Assembly (NCBI GenBank): GCA_903958395.1
Contig: CAJBSZ010000496.1
Span: forward strand, 1 to 59,651
Reading direction: 5' to 3'
DNA length: 59,651 bases
Source of the DNA: an uncultured bacterium
GTDB taxonomy: Bacteria > Verrucomicrobiota > Kiritimatiellia > CAIKKV01 > CAITUY01
A model generated the notes under the pieces. That model saw only the letters and a program-made list of their open reading frames with translations, did no database searches and was not told the DNA's origin. Shown one piece after another: positions 45,143 through 53,586 of the stretch (position 1 is the stretch's first letter; each line of letters opens with the position of its first letter). The position numbers and the translations under genes were made by a program.

Positions 45143-45252
45143 GGGGTGCGGCGGCTTGACGCCGCTTTCCGGCAGCCCGGCTTGACGGGCTGCACGGCAT
45201 ATACAGGGATGCTTGGAGAACCGGAGAGCGTCGCGTCAATCCGCCGCACTCC
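45143..45252. repeat. Inverted-repeat element with nested hairpins (MITE- or REP-like)
   Basis: The arms 45143-45172 and 45221-45252 are imperfect inverted copies of about 30 bases (GGGGTGCGGCGG opposite CCGCCGCACTCC at the ends). Inside, two small hairpins share the same loop GCTTGA on different stems: GCGGCG/CGCCGC within the left arm, and GCAGCCCG/CGGGCTGC at 45172-45193. The element fills most of the gap between the GH32 gene and the DUF2961 gene and carries no reading frame of note. It is probably a short mobile or extragenic repeat that could also affect the transcript. Confidence 0.7.
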
Positions 45253-45273
45253 ACACACTGACTGTTTCGGTGA

Positions 45274-47034
45274 ATGATGAGAATACTTTTAACATCCATG
45301 TTCGTGGCTGCACTCGCAGGCATCACCTATGCCTCTGCCAGCCAGAGCCTGACCTACGATGATATAGTCAGCCGGCTCTACGACATGAAGCATCTCGCCA
45401 CACCGCCCCAACCGGGCGAGAGGAGCGGAATGTGCTCCAGCTATGATCGCAAGGCGAAATACAACGAACAGACCGGCAAATACGAAGACTGGTTCGCCAA
45501 TGCGGATGACGGCTCGACGCTTTCTCCGGACGGCGTCCTCCTGGATCTACAGGGGCCGGGCGTCATCTGGCGCATCTGGTCAGCCCAGCCGTGGGACAAC
45601 GGGAAATGGAATGTTTATGTTGATGGTGCAAAAGAGCCCACATTCAGCAAGCCCCTCGTCGCGTTCTTTAATCTCAACCCAAGGAGCGCTCCGGAACTTC
45701 GGGCGATTCCGGAATTGTCATATATTAAAGCTCGCGGCTGTAATACCTATGCGCCGATCACCTTTCAGAAATCCCTGAGGGTTCAAGCCGAACCGAAATG
45801 GGGCAGATATTTTCACATCAACTACACCCTCTTCCCGAAAGGAACTTCCGTGCCTTCATCCACCGGCACCTATACGGAGGAGCAGAACGCCGCGCTGAAA
45901 AAGGCTAATGACATCTGGGCCAAACGTGGACCCAAGCTGTTTGTAAACGACAAGGCCCAATGCAAAGAGGTCACGATTGTACTGGCCCCGGGCGAGGAAA
46001 AGATCGTTGCCCGCTATGATGCCCCGGCCGCAATCTCCTCTCTGGTCGTGAAGCGCCCCGAAATGGACAGGGCCGCTTCGGTTATGATCCTTCGCGAGCT
46101 GGCAATCAGCATGACTTGGGATGACGACAGTTCAGCTTCCGTATGGTCGCCGCTGGGTGATTTCTTCGGAACAGGTGCCGGCGAGAACCTGCATCGCACC
46201 CTGGCCTGCGGCATGACGAAAGATTACTACTACAGCAACTGGTATATGCCTTTCAAAAAAGCTGTCATCAAGGTGAAGAATGACGGGGTTACGGGCCGCA
46301 GCCTCAGTTTCACCGTACACACGGAACCCCTGAAGGAAGACGCCGACAACCTCCTGCGCTATCACTTCAAATGGCATCTCGATGATTCCAGCGGCTTTGA
46401 TGAGGCGCGATTGTGGATGGATCGTTGGCCCGACTGGCCGGTGCTCAAGGTGGATGGGGCCTCCGGACGTTTCTGCGGCTTCAGTGCTCATATGTGGAAT
46501 CCCCTGCATGCATGGAACAAGAAGACCCAAAAGAATGGCGTAAAGCCCCTTCCCGAAAAGCTCAAGGCAGGAACTCCTGGTTATGCGTTTTTCAAAGCGG
46601 ACGTCATGCCCCGCAAGTATTGGTGGGGAGAAGGTGACGAGAAGTTCTTTGTCGATGGCGAAAAGATGCCTTCCACATTCGGCACCGGATCGGAAGACTT
46701 CTTCGGCTATGCCTGGGGGGTGGCGGTCGCCTTTGATGCCGCCCTGCATGCACTACCAAGAAGCGGGGATGCAAACGAAATCGGAAAAAGCTCCGACAAG
46801 GAAGGTCCGGGGAATGTCGGGCACATCACCGCGTCCCGCTGGCTGATTCCCGAAAACATTCCCTTTAAACAGAGCTTTGAGGCAGTCATTGAGAAGTATC
46901 ATGGCAACAACTGGCCCCTGCTGAATGCCTATGGTGTGAGTTGGTACCAGACCGCCGGTACATCCGACTATTACAAGGAAGTTCCAGTTAAAGACCGTGT
47001 GGGCTACTATGTGCCAGCAAAGTATGTAGAATGA
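45274..47034 (+). CDS. DUF2961/GH172 family protein, putative alpha-fructofuranosidase
   Basis: A 586-residue secreted protein (signal peptide ending YASAS). It matches the DUF2961 family, now GH172: GPGVIWRIWSAQPW near the start of the jelly-roll, YYSNWYMPFKKAVIKVKNDG, FKADVMPRKYWWGEGDEKFFVDGEKMPSTFGTGSEDFFGYAW and the C-terminal jelly-roll. The GTGSEDFF motif holds a conserved Glu of the family. Characterised GH172 enzymes act on alpha-D-fructofuranosides, difructose dianhydride I or D-arabinofuranosides. Amid five GH32 genes and a fructokinase, an alpha-fructofuranosidase role is the most economical guess. At about 560 mature residues it is longer than the short single-domain members. The translated start is ATG 45274 or ATG 45277. 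Confidence 0.85.
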   Translation: MMRILLTSMFVAALAGITYASASQSLTYDDIVSRLYDMKHLATPPQPGERSGMCSSYDRKAKYNEQTGKYEDWFANADDGSTLSPDGVLLDLQGPGVIWRIWSAQPWDNGKWNVYVDGAKEPTFSKPLVAFFNLNPRSAPELRAIPELSYIKARGCNTYAPITFQKSLRVQAEPKWGRYFHINYTLFPKGTSVPSSTGTYTEEQNAALKKANDIWAKRGPKLFVNDKAQCKEVTIVLAPGEEKIVARYDAPAAISSLVVKRPEMDRAASVMILRELAISMTWDDDSSASVWSPLGDFFGTGAGENLHRTLACGMTKDYYYSNWYMPFKKAVIKVKNDGVTGRSLSFTVHTEPLKEDADNLLRYHFKWHLDDSSGFDEARLWMDRWPDWPVLKVDGASGRFCGFSAHMWNPLHAWNKKTQKNGVKPLPEKLKAGTPGYAFFKADVMPRKYWWGEGDEKFFVDGEKMPSTFGTGSEDFFGYAWGVAVAFDAALHALPRSGDANEIGKSSDKEGPGNVGHITASRWLIPENIPFKQSFEAVIEKYHGNNWPLLNAYGVSWYQTAGTSDYYKEVPVKDRVGYYVPAKYVE

Positions 47035-47041
47035 TGCCCCC

Positions 47042-49501
47042 ATGAAAACACACCTTCTCCTCTACACCACCCTAATGCTGGCCCCGCTGGCTACACTTAA
47101 CGCGGCTGGACCCGTTGCCGAGCGGCTCAAGGGTTGCCTTGCCTCTCTCAAGCCTGAGGTCGCCTGCTCCGGCCCCGTGGCACGAACCGTCTCAGCGGAC
47201 GGCCAGCGGCTTCGGGTCGCCTTCGTCAGCGCCCATTCGGTTCCCAATCCGGTCTGGGTGCGCTTTGCCTGGAATAACAAAGCTGAACCCAATCTGATAA
47301 ACAGGGAAGGACTACCTGCCTCCGCATTTCGAATGAAAACTCATGAATTCAATAAACAAGGAACGCCCCCCGGCTTAAGCGGCGGCGCACTCCACGCCGC
47401 AGATGACATGATGATCGCCGATTTTGAAGGCGGCGGCTTTGGAGGTTGGAAGGCAGAAGGAACGGCCTTTGGAACAAAACATTCTGACAACAAGGTCGCT
47501 ACTCAACTTGGCTTCAAGGGATTTTCAGGTAAAGGACTGGCCCAATCTTTCACCGGCCGGGATACGAAACCTACTGGAACCCTCACCAGTCCTGAGTTCA
47601 CCATCGAACGCGACTATATCAACATGCTCATTGGCGGCGGCGCCAGCAAACACTCTGTAGGGGTAAAGGTCCTGGTGGAAGGCAAGGAAGTCGGCAGGGT
47701 TGCCGGCGAAAGAAGTTTATTTCTCGATTCCGCCGGTATATCCGTAAAGGCATATCGCGGCAAGAAGGCGGTTGTTGTTGTCTATGACCAGAATCCCGAC
47801 TGGTGGGGCTACATCGCTGCCGACGATATCAGGCAAAGCAACCAAAAGGTCGGATATGAACGCCTTGAAAAGAAAATCATAATCACGGGGAAATGCCTAC
47901 TCTTCCCGATAGCAAGGACCGGAAACAGCCGGAATGTGCTTGTTGAGGACGAGGGCGGAGTGAAACTCCACTCACTGAGGGCATGCCTGGCCATGACCAA
48001 GGAGCAAATCGCCTGGTGGGGTTACCTGGAGGTGGATGACTATATCGGCAAGACCGTTACGATCTCTGTTGAACAAAGAATCGGCACATCCGTTCTCGAC
48101 CTAATCGAGTGCGCCGATGAGCCGCGATTTTTGCAGCCACAGTACGACGAACCCCTGCGTCCCCAATTCCATTTCAGCCAGCTAACCGGCTGGAATAACG
48201 ATCCTAACGGGCTGCTCTGGGCGGACGGGTTTTACCATATCTTCTGGCAGTGCAATCCGCTTGGCACCGCTTGGGGTAACATGTACTGGGGTCATGCCAA
48301 GAGCCCTGATCTGGTTCACTGGGCCGAAATGAAGCGGGCGGTGCGTTCCGGTCCAGGGGATAAAACCCCGGACAACCTGCGTCATCCCTCCATGGCCGTC
48401 GGCGCCTGTTTTTCGGGCGGCGGTAACGTGGATATCAACAACACCGCGGGTTGGAAGACCGGAGACAAGGATGTCCTGTTTCTCCTAGTTTCGGATATGA
48501 GTCGCGGACAGTCCATCGCCTATTCCACTGATGGAGGAGAGAACTTTAGATTTTACGAAAAGAACCCGGTGTTCACGCTCAACGGGAACGACGGGAAACC
48601 GGTTTGGTATGAGCCGGGCAAGCACTGGGTGGCGGTGGTCTTCGACAAGACCAAGGAGATTGGCGAAAATATAGCCATTTGGACGAGCCAGAATCTAAAA
48701 GACTGGGAGCATCAAAGCAATGTCCCGGGTTTCCATGAATGTCCGGAGCTCTTTGAATTGCCCGTCGATGGCGACGCCAACCACAAGAAGTGGGTGATTT
48801 GCGGGGCATCGCTGGATTGCCTTGTGGGTACGTTTGACGGCAGGAAGTTCACTCCAGATCCCGGGGAGAAACGGACGCTGTTATCGCGGGATCGCGTCTA
48901 TGCCGGCCAAGGCTTCAGCAATGTGCCCGGCGGGCGCGTGATCTACACCGCTTGGGCCAAGGTGGACATGGGCGATGCCCCGTTTAACCAGGGATTTTCC
49001 ATTCCTATGGAGCTGACACTGAAAACTGCAAAGGACGGGCGGGTGAGCCTGTTCGCCAATCCGGTGAAGGAGATCGAGTCCCTCCGGGGGGCTGCCGTGG
49101 TCACCGTGAAGAATGCCGAATTGAACAGCGCCCATCCAAGCATGAGCTGGGAGCTGTCCGCAGAGTTGTATGATGTCTGCCTCACATTGCAGAAGAAGGG
49201 CAATCCCAGGGAAGTGGCGATCGCGGTTGGACGAACGACCGTTTCCTATAATTTCGAAACCGGGACCTGCAACGGCCAGCCGACCCCCATGATCGGGGAC
49301 AAGATTGACATCAGGATCCTCATCGACCGTCCCACCGCCGAGGTCTTCAGTGCGGGTGGATACTCCTATGAATTGATGAAACGGGTGGATGGCGGAAAGA
49401 ATGTTGGCAGGATCACCGTCAAGTCCGACGCTCCCCGAGGAAGTGGCGTAGTCATTGAGAACTTGACCGTCTACCCCATGACATCAATCTGGAAGAAATA
49501 A
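47042..49501 (+). CDS. Multidomain GH32 protein with altered RDP motif
   Basis: An 819-residue secreted protein, signal peptide ending LNAAG. Residues about 40-100 (VPNPVWVRFAWNNKAEPNLI, then REGLPASAFR) look like only the C-terminal piece of a sialate O-acetylesterase. Residues about 125-270 form a levanase-associated beta-sandwich (DFEGGGFGGWKAEGTAFG, GTLTSPEFTIERDYINMLIG). Residues about 280-365 are the module shared with the genes at 39939 and 43439 (AWWGYLEVDDYIGKTVTI). The GH32 unit has GWNNDPNG with Asp387 and FHECPE with Glu566. Where relatives have GRDPK it reads GNDGK (516-518 = NDG), so the Arg and Pro of the stabiliser motif are lost while an Asp remains. Activity may be altered or reduced. 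It begins 7 bases after the GH172 stop. Confidence 0.88.
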   Translation: MKTHLLLYTTLMLAPLATLNAAGPVAERLKGCLASLKPEVACSGPVARTVSADGQRLRVAFVSAHSVPNPVWVRFAWNNKAEPNLINREGLPASAFRMKTHEFNKQGTPPGLSGGALHAADDMMIADFEGGGFGGWKAEGTAFGTKHSDNKVATQLGFKGFSGKGLAQSFTGRDTKPTGTLTSPEFTIERDYINMLIGGGASKHSVGVKVLVEGKEVGRVAGERSLFLDSAGISVKAYRGKKAVVVVYDQNPDWWGYIAADDIRQSNQKVGYERLEKKIIITGKCLLFPIARTGNSRNVLVEDEGGVKLHSLRACLAMTKEQIAWWGYLEVDDYIGKTVTISVEQRIGTSVLDLIECADEPRFLQPQYDEPLRPQFHFSQLTGWNNDPNGLLWADGFYHIFWQCNPLGTAWGNMYWGHAKSPDLVHWAEMKRAVRSGPGDKTPDNLRHPSMAVGACFSGGGNVDINNTAGWKTGDKDVLFLLVSDMSRGQSIAYSTDGGENFRFYEKNPVFTLNGNDGKPVWYEPGKHWVAVVFDKTKEIGENIAIWTSQNLKDWEHQSNVPGFHECPELFELPVDGDANHKKWVICGASLDCLVGTFDGRKFTPDPGEKRTLLSRDRVYAGQGFSNVPGGRVIYTAWAKVDMGDAPFNQGFSIPMELTLKTAKDGRVSLFANPVKEIESLRGAAVVTVKNAELNSAHPSMSWELSAELYDVCLTLQKKGNPREVAIAVGRTTVSYNFETGTCNGQPTPMIGDKIDIRILIDRPTAEVFSAGGYSYELMKRVDGGKNVGRITVKSDAPRGSGVVIENLTVYPMTSIWKK

Positions 49502-49517
49502 CAAAGGAAACATAACC

Positions 49518-51809
49518 ATGATAAAAACATCACGACAACTTCTGGCCGTCCCGTTGCTGTTGAATATGTTAACCGTTCCGTCCTTGCTCCACGCCGCAGA
49601 ATGGAAACCCGTACCGGGCCATATCATGACGGAATGGGCCGCAAAGGTTGACCCCAGCAACACCTTGCCGGAGTATCCGCGCCCGCAGTTGGTTCGAGAC
49701 AACTGGGTGAACCTCAACGGGCTCTGGGATTACGCCGTCACAAGAAAGGACGATCCCCTGCCGGCGACGTTTGGAGGCAAGATTCTAGTCCCCTTCTGCA
49801 TCGAGTCCGCGCTATCCGGGGTAAAGCGGAAGTTCACCGAAAAAGATCGGCTCTGGTATTCCCGCGAGTTCACCGCGCCTGCCCTGGCCAAGGACGAACG
49901 CCTGATCCTGAACTTCGGAGCGGTAGATTATGAAACCACGGTCATGGTGAATGGAAAAGAGGTCGGAAAACACAGGGGCGGCTATGACTCCTTCTCCTTC
50001 GACGTCACCGGTGCGCTGAAACCCGGGGCCAACACGCTGGTGGTCTCTGTGCTGGATACGACAGGGGATGGCCCGAAGGGTAAGCAGAGAGTCGCCTCTT
50101 TTGATAAACCTGAGGGCATCATGTACACCGCCACATCCGGGATCTGGCAGACCGTGTGGCTCGAGAAGGTGCCGGAGAACCATGTCGCCAGTCTTAAGAT
50201 CATTCCCGACATAGATCAGGAAACACTTACGGTGATCGTGAATGGCAAGGAAGGTGATGCTCGTGTGTCAGTCCTCGAAGCAGGCAAGGAAGTTGCCAGC
50301 CTAAAGGGCAAAGCGGGTGAGCCTATTGTTTTGAAAATACCGGCCACCAGACTCTGGTCACCGGAGTCGCCTTTTCTTTACGACCTTGCCATCACTCTCG
50401 GAAACGATTCGGTGAAGAGCTACGCCGGTATGCGAAAGATCTCCAAAGGCAAGGATGAGAAAGGCGTGCTTCGTCCAATGCTCAACAACAAGCCGATCTT
50501 CATGGCCGGACCGCTGGATCAGGGCTATTGGCCGGATGGTATCTACACGGCGCCGACCGATGAGGCGCTGAAGTATGATATCGAAATGACCAAACAATTC
50601 GGCTTCAACATGACGCGCAAGCATATCAAGGTCGAGCCAGCACGCTGGTATTACTGGACTGACAAGCTTGGCTTGCTCGTCTGGCAGGACATGCCCAGCG
50701 GCGTTGCCGGCAAGGATGCAAAGGGAGGCAATGATGGCGTGCCGCGATCCAAGGAACTTGCCGACCAACATGAGCTCGAGCTGAGGACGATGGTTGAGCA
50801 GCATTTTAATTCACCGTCGATCGTCTGGTGGGTCGTCTTCAACGAATCCTGGGGGCAATACGACACTCCGCGCTTGACCCGGATCGTCAAGGACTTGGAC
50901 CCCACCCGCATCGTCTGCGGAGCCAGCGGGTGGTTCGACGCCGGGTGCGGTGATGTGATCGACAGGCATCATTACCAGTCCCCTGCAGGCGTAAAACCAG
51001 AGGGAGACAGAATTGGCGTATGTGGTGAATTTGGCGGCCTGGGCTATGTCATTCCCGGGCACGTCTGGGTTCCAGAACAGAAGGAATCCTCGGTGTATAT
51101 CACCTGCGTGGATCAAAAGGATTATGAAAAACAGTATCTGGCACTCTGGAAAGAGGCATTTGAGGCTGATATAAAGAACGGGACCTCCGCCGCAGTCTAT
51201 ACCGAGATCACGGACATCGAGAAGGAGGTTAACGGCCTCATGACCTATGACCGCAAGGTGATCAAGGGGAACGTGGATTTATTTGCCAAAGCGATCGGGA
51301 AACGTGAGTTTCCACCCGAATCCACCATCAAAATGCTTGTTCCGACATCGGCCAAGACTCCGCAGGAATGGAGTTATACCTTTGAAAAGCCGGCCGACGA
51401 CTGGTTCAAACCGGGGGCAGATCTTTCCAGCTGGAAAAAAGGAACGGGGATGTTCGGTTTCAAGCAAGGCAAATGGGGCATGGCCTTGAGCACCGAGTGG
51501 CACTCGCCTGATATATGGATGGTGAGAACATTCGAGATGCCTGCCGATAAATTGAAGCGCCCGGTTCTCCGTGCCACCTACGCGAGGAATGCGACGGTTT
51601 ATATCAACGGCGTCAAGGCGCTGGACTTGAAGAGAGGATATATGATGAATTTCGTTGATATTCCGCTTTCGCCTGAAGCGGCCGCCCTGCTGAAGCCCGG
51701 GGTAAATACCATTGCGATTCACGCCGAGAAGAAGCCCGGCGAGAAACCAGACAACCAGTTCATTGACGTCGGATTGGGCGACGAAACTATTACATGGCAG
51801 GAAATATAA
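49518..51809 (+). CDS. GH2 glycoside hydrolase
   Basis: A 763-residue secreted enzyme with AAGGAAA about 9 bases upstream and a signal peptide ending LLHA. Domains in order: sugar-binding jelly-roll (about 50-230; NLNGLWDYAVTR, LWYSREFTAPAL, VNGKEVGKHRGGYDSFSFD), Ig-like domain (about 235-325), TIM barrel (about 330-600) with VVFNESWGQ giving acid/base Glu443 and GVCGEFGGLG giving nucleophile Glu504, and an extra C-terminal beta-sandwich (about 620-763) of galactose-binding type (DIWMVRTFEMPAD, YINGVKALDL). GH2 covers beta-galactosidase, beta-glucuronidase, beta-mannosidase and others; I cannot fix the sugar. Its place after five fructan genes suggests removal of side sugars from the same polymer. 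Confidence 0.92.
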   Translation: MIKTSRQLLAVPLLLNMLTVPSLLHAAEWKPVPGHIMTEWAAKVDPSNTLPEYPRPQLVRDNWVNLNGLWDYAVTRKDDPLPATFGGKILVPFCIESALSGVKRKFTEKDRLWYSREFTAPALAKDERLILNFGAVDYETTVMVNGKEVGKHRGGYDSFSFDVTGALKPGANTLVVSVLDTTGDGPKGKQRVASFDKPEGIMYTATSGIWQTVWLEKVPENHVASLKIIPDIDQETLTVIVNGKEGDARVSVLEAGKEVASLKGKAGEPIVLKIPATRLWSPESPFLYDLAITLGNDSVKSYAGMRKISKGKDEKGVLRPMLNNKPIFMAGPLDQGYWPDGIYTAPTDEALKYDIEMTKQFGFNMTRKHIKVEPARWYYWTDKLGLLVWQDMPSGVAGKDAKGGNDGVPRSKELADQHELELRTMVEQHFNSPSIVWWVVFNESWGQYDTPRLTRIVKDLDPTRIVCGASGWFDAGCGDVIDRHHYQSPAGVKPEGDRIGVCGEFGGLGYVIPGHVWVPEQKESSVYITCVDQKDYEKQYLALWKEAFEADIKNGTSAAVYTEITDIEKEVNGLMTYDRKVIKGNVDLFAKAIGKREFPPESTIKMLVPTSAKTPQEWSYTFEKPADDWFKPGADLSSWKKGTGMFGFKQGKWGMALSTEWHSPDIWMVRTFEMPADKLKRPVLRATYARNATVYINGVKALDLKRGYMMNFVDIPLSPEAAALLKPGVNTIAIHAEKKPGEKPDNQFIDVGLGDETITWQEI

Positions 51810-51854
51810 CAGGCATAACTGTGAATCAATATTTAGATGAAATCAGGATTTTAT

Positions 51855-53555
51855 ATGATTCGGATCATTTCCGCAGGGTTCGTCGCGGTTGCGATGAACG
51901 TCGCTGCGTTGGCGGAACGATCCACCGGTGATGCCATTGTGCCCTTGGGGAAACTCGACGGCTTTTGGCGATACTCCGCCGCGCTCGGGCCGTTTCACGA
52001 AGAAGGCCAGGGGCTCGACGTCGTGCCTGATTGCATGTCTCAAGGAGATTTTCCTTACAGGAAACGGCCCTATGCCCGTGAAGCGCTTTTTGCCGATCAC
52101 TTGAGCATGGTCCGTATACTTGGCGGATTCAGCGATGAAGGCAAAAAGGGGGCTGTGGTTCAGCAGCGGGACCTGGCCTACCGCGATGCCAGCGGGAAGA
52201 TCCTGTACCGCATGGAGCTACTAGCGCCGCGACTGAAACCGTATCTCGAAAGTGAATACACAAACCTGACCATAGTGCTCGATAATGTGCCGTGGTGCTT
52301 TCCTGACAAACCGGCATCCGTCTATCTCGGCCAAAAATCCCCACCGCGGGATGCGCAAGAGTGGTCGGCGTTTATTCAGGAGGTTTGCCGCGAACTGGTC
52401 AGGATCATGGGAGGCGAACAGGCCAACCGGTTGCGGTTCCGCGTCGGCACGGAGAACGGCAGCCGCAAGCGCTTTGACGGCACTCACGCAGACTATGTGC
52501 GTCACTATGGAAACACCGCTGCTGCGGTTCGTTCAATACTGCCGAATGCCCAGGTGGGTTGTTACAATATCTCCGGCGTTAGCATGAAAGCAATGACTGA
52601 CTCCCACAATGAAAGCCACAACGTGAACGCGTTCGAGCTGGCCAAGCATTGCTTTTCTGCTTCGCCGCAGGCCATCCCTTTCGACTGGGTCGCATACTCC
52701 CGGTACTATCGTCCGGGGGATGACCCCTTGACCCATGCCCGGACCTGTCGCGAGGTGTGGGATGCATTCGAAAACTGCGTACCGGAACTCAAAGGGGGTT
52801 CGCGGGAGATCCAGGAGTTTGGAATCGCCCCTTGGGGCGAGGTGGATAAGGGAACCTTTGCGAGCGCTGAGCCCGGCGTTCTTGGCGCCGCGCTGACCTG
52901 CCAGATGATGCTCCGCCTGCGGGAAGCTGGCATTGACCGTCTTTGGCACTGGAGTGTCCTTGATAGATACAGAAATGCTGCAAACAAGCTGGTCAATGTG
53001 CCCACCGGAGAAGCCTGGTTGCTGAGCATCCTTGAATCCATGCGCGACGGTGAATCCTTTTTGCTCTCTCCCGTGCAGGAATCACCGCATGGCACAAGAC
53101 ATCTGGCGCTCGCGGCAAGACTCGGGGACCGGGTGATTATCCTCTTTTCATCCTATAACCCAAATGCCTCCATGCATGCGTCCGAGAGGGCGGCCTTCAA
53201 CCTGCCCCCGCAACTGGAAAGTCTCGCCAACAGGAAACCCAGCTACGTGCGGCTTGACTGGGAATCCTCCGTACATGACACGATCCGCAGGGACCTGGCG
53301 GCGGCGAAACTGCTGAAGGACGATTTCGTCAGCCGACCGGACCGCTTGGGCATCATTCGCCAGATGGGATTGGATAGGGAGGCGGAGAAGTTGATTGGCA
53401 GCAAGCAAGACGCCTACGACAAGCTGTGGATCGATTCCCTGACTCTTAAACCGATGGACAGCAAATCATATTCCATCAGCAGCCGCACTCTGACGATTAA
53501 TTTGGCGGCTCCTGAATTACTTCTGCTTTCGATCGACGCGGATGGAAAGAAGTGA
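51855..53555 (+). CDS. GH39-like clan-A glycosidase
   Basis: A secreted protein of about 566 residues. The ATG at 51855 is preferred over 51837 because AGGA lies about 7 bases upstream and a signal peptide follows directly (MIRIISAGFVAVAMNVAALA). The fold reads as a TIM barrel of GH39 style: RFRVGTENG holds the likely acid/base Glu200, and EIQEFGIAPWGEV the likely nucleophile Glu321, with TIVLDNVPWCF and FDWVAYSRYYRPGDD between. A small C-terminal beta-sandwich ends the protein (SISSRTLTINLAAPELLLLS). GH39 members are mostly beta-xylosidases or alpha-iduronidases, but the match is not close and another clan-A family is possible. It lies 45 bases after the GH2 stop. Confidence 0.65.
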   Translation: MIRIISAGFVAVAMNVAALAERSTGDAIVPLGKLDGFWRYSAALGPFHEEGQGLDVVPDCMSQGDFPYRKRPYAREALFADHLSMVRILGGFSDEGKKGAVVQQRDLAYRDASGKILYRMELLAPRLKPYLESEYTNLTIVLDNVPWCFPDKPASVYLGQKSPPRDAQEWSAFIQEVCRELVRIMGGEQANRLRFRVGTENGSRKRFDGTHADYVRHYGNTAAAVRSILPNAQVGCYNISGVSMKAMTDSHNESHNVNAFELAKHCFSASPQAIPFDWVAYSRYYRPGDDPLTHARTCREVWDAFENCVPELKGGSREIQEFGIAPWGEVDKGTFASAEPGVLGAALTCQMMLRLREAGIDRLWHWSVLDRYRNAANKLVNVPTGEAWLLSILESMRDGESFLLSPVQESPHGTRHLALAARLGDRVIILFSSYNPNASMHASERAAFNLPPQLESLANRKPSYVRLDWESSVHDTIRRDLAAAKLLKDDFVSRPDRLGIIRQMGLDREAEKLIGSKQDAYDKLWIDSLTLKPMDSKSYSISSRTLTINLAAPELLLLSIDADGKK

Positions 53556-53586
53556 CAATAATGACACATATAAAGGATCGTAGAAC

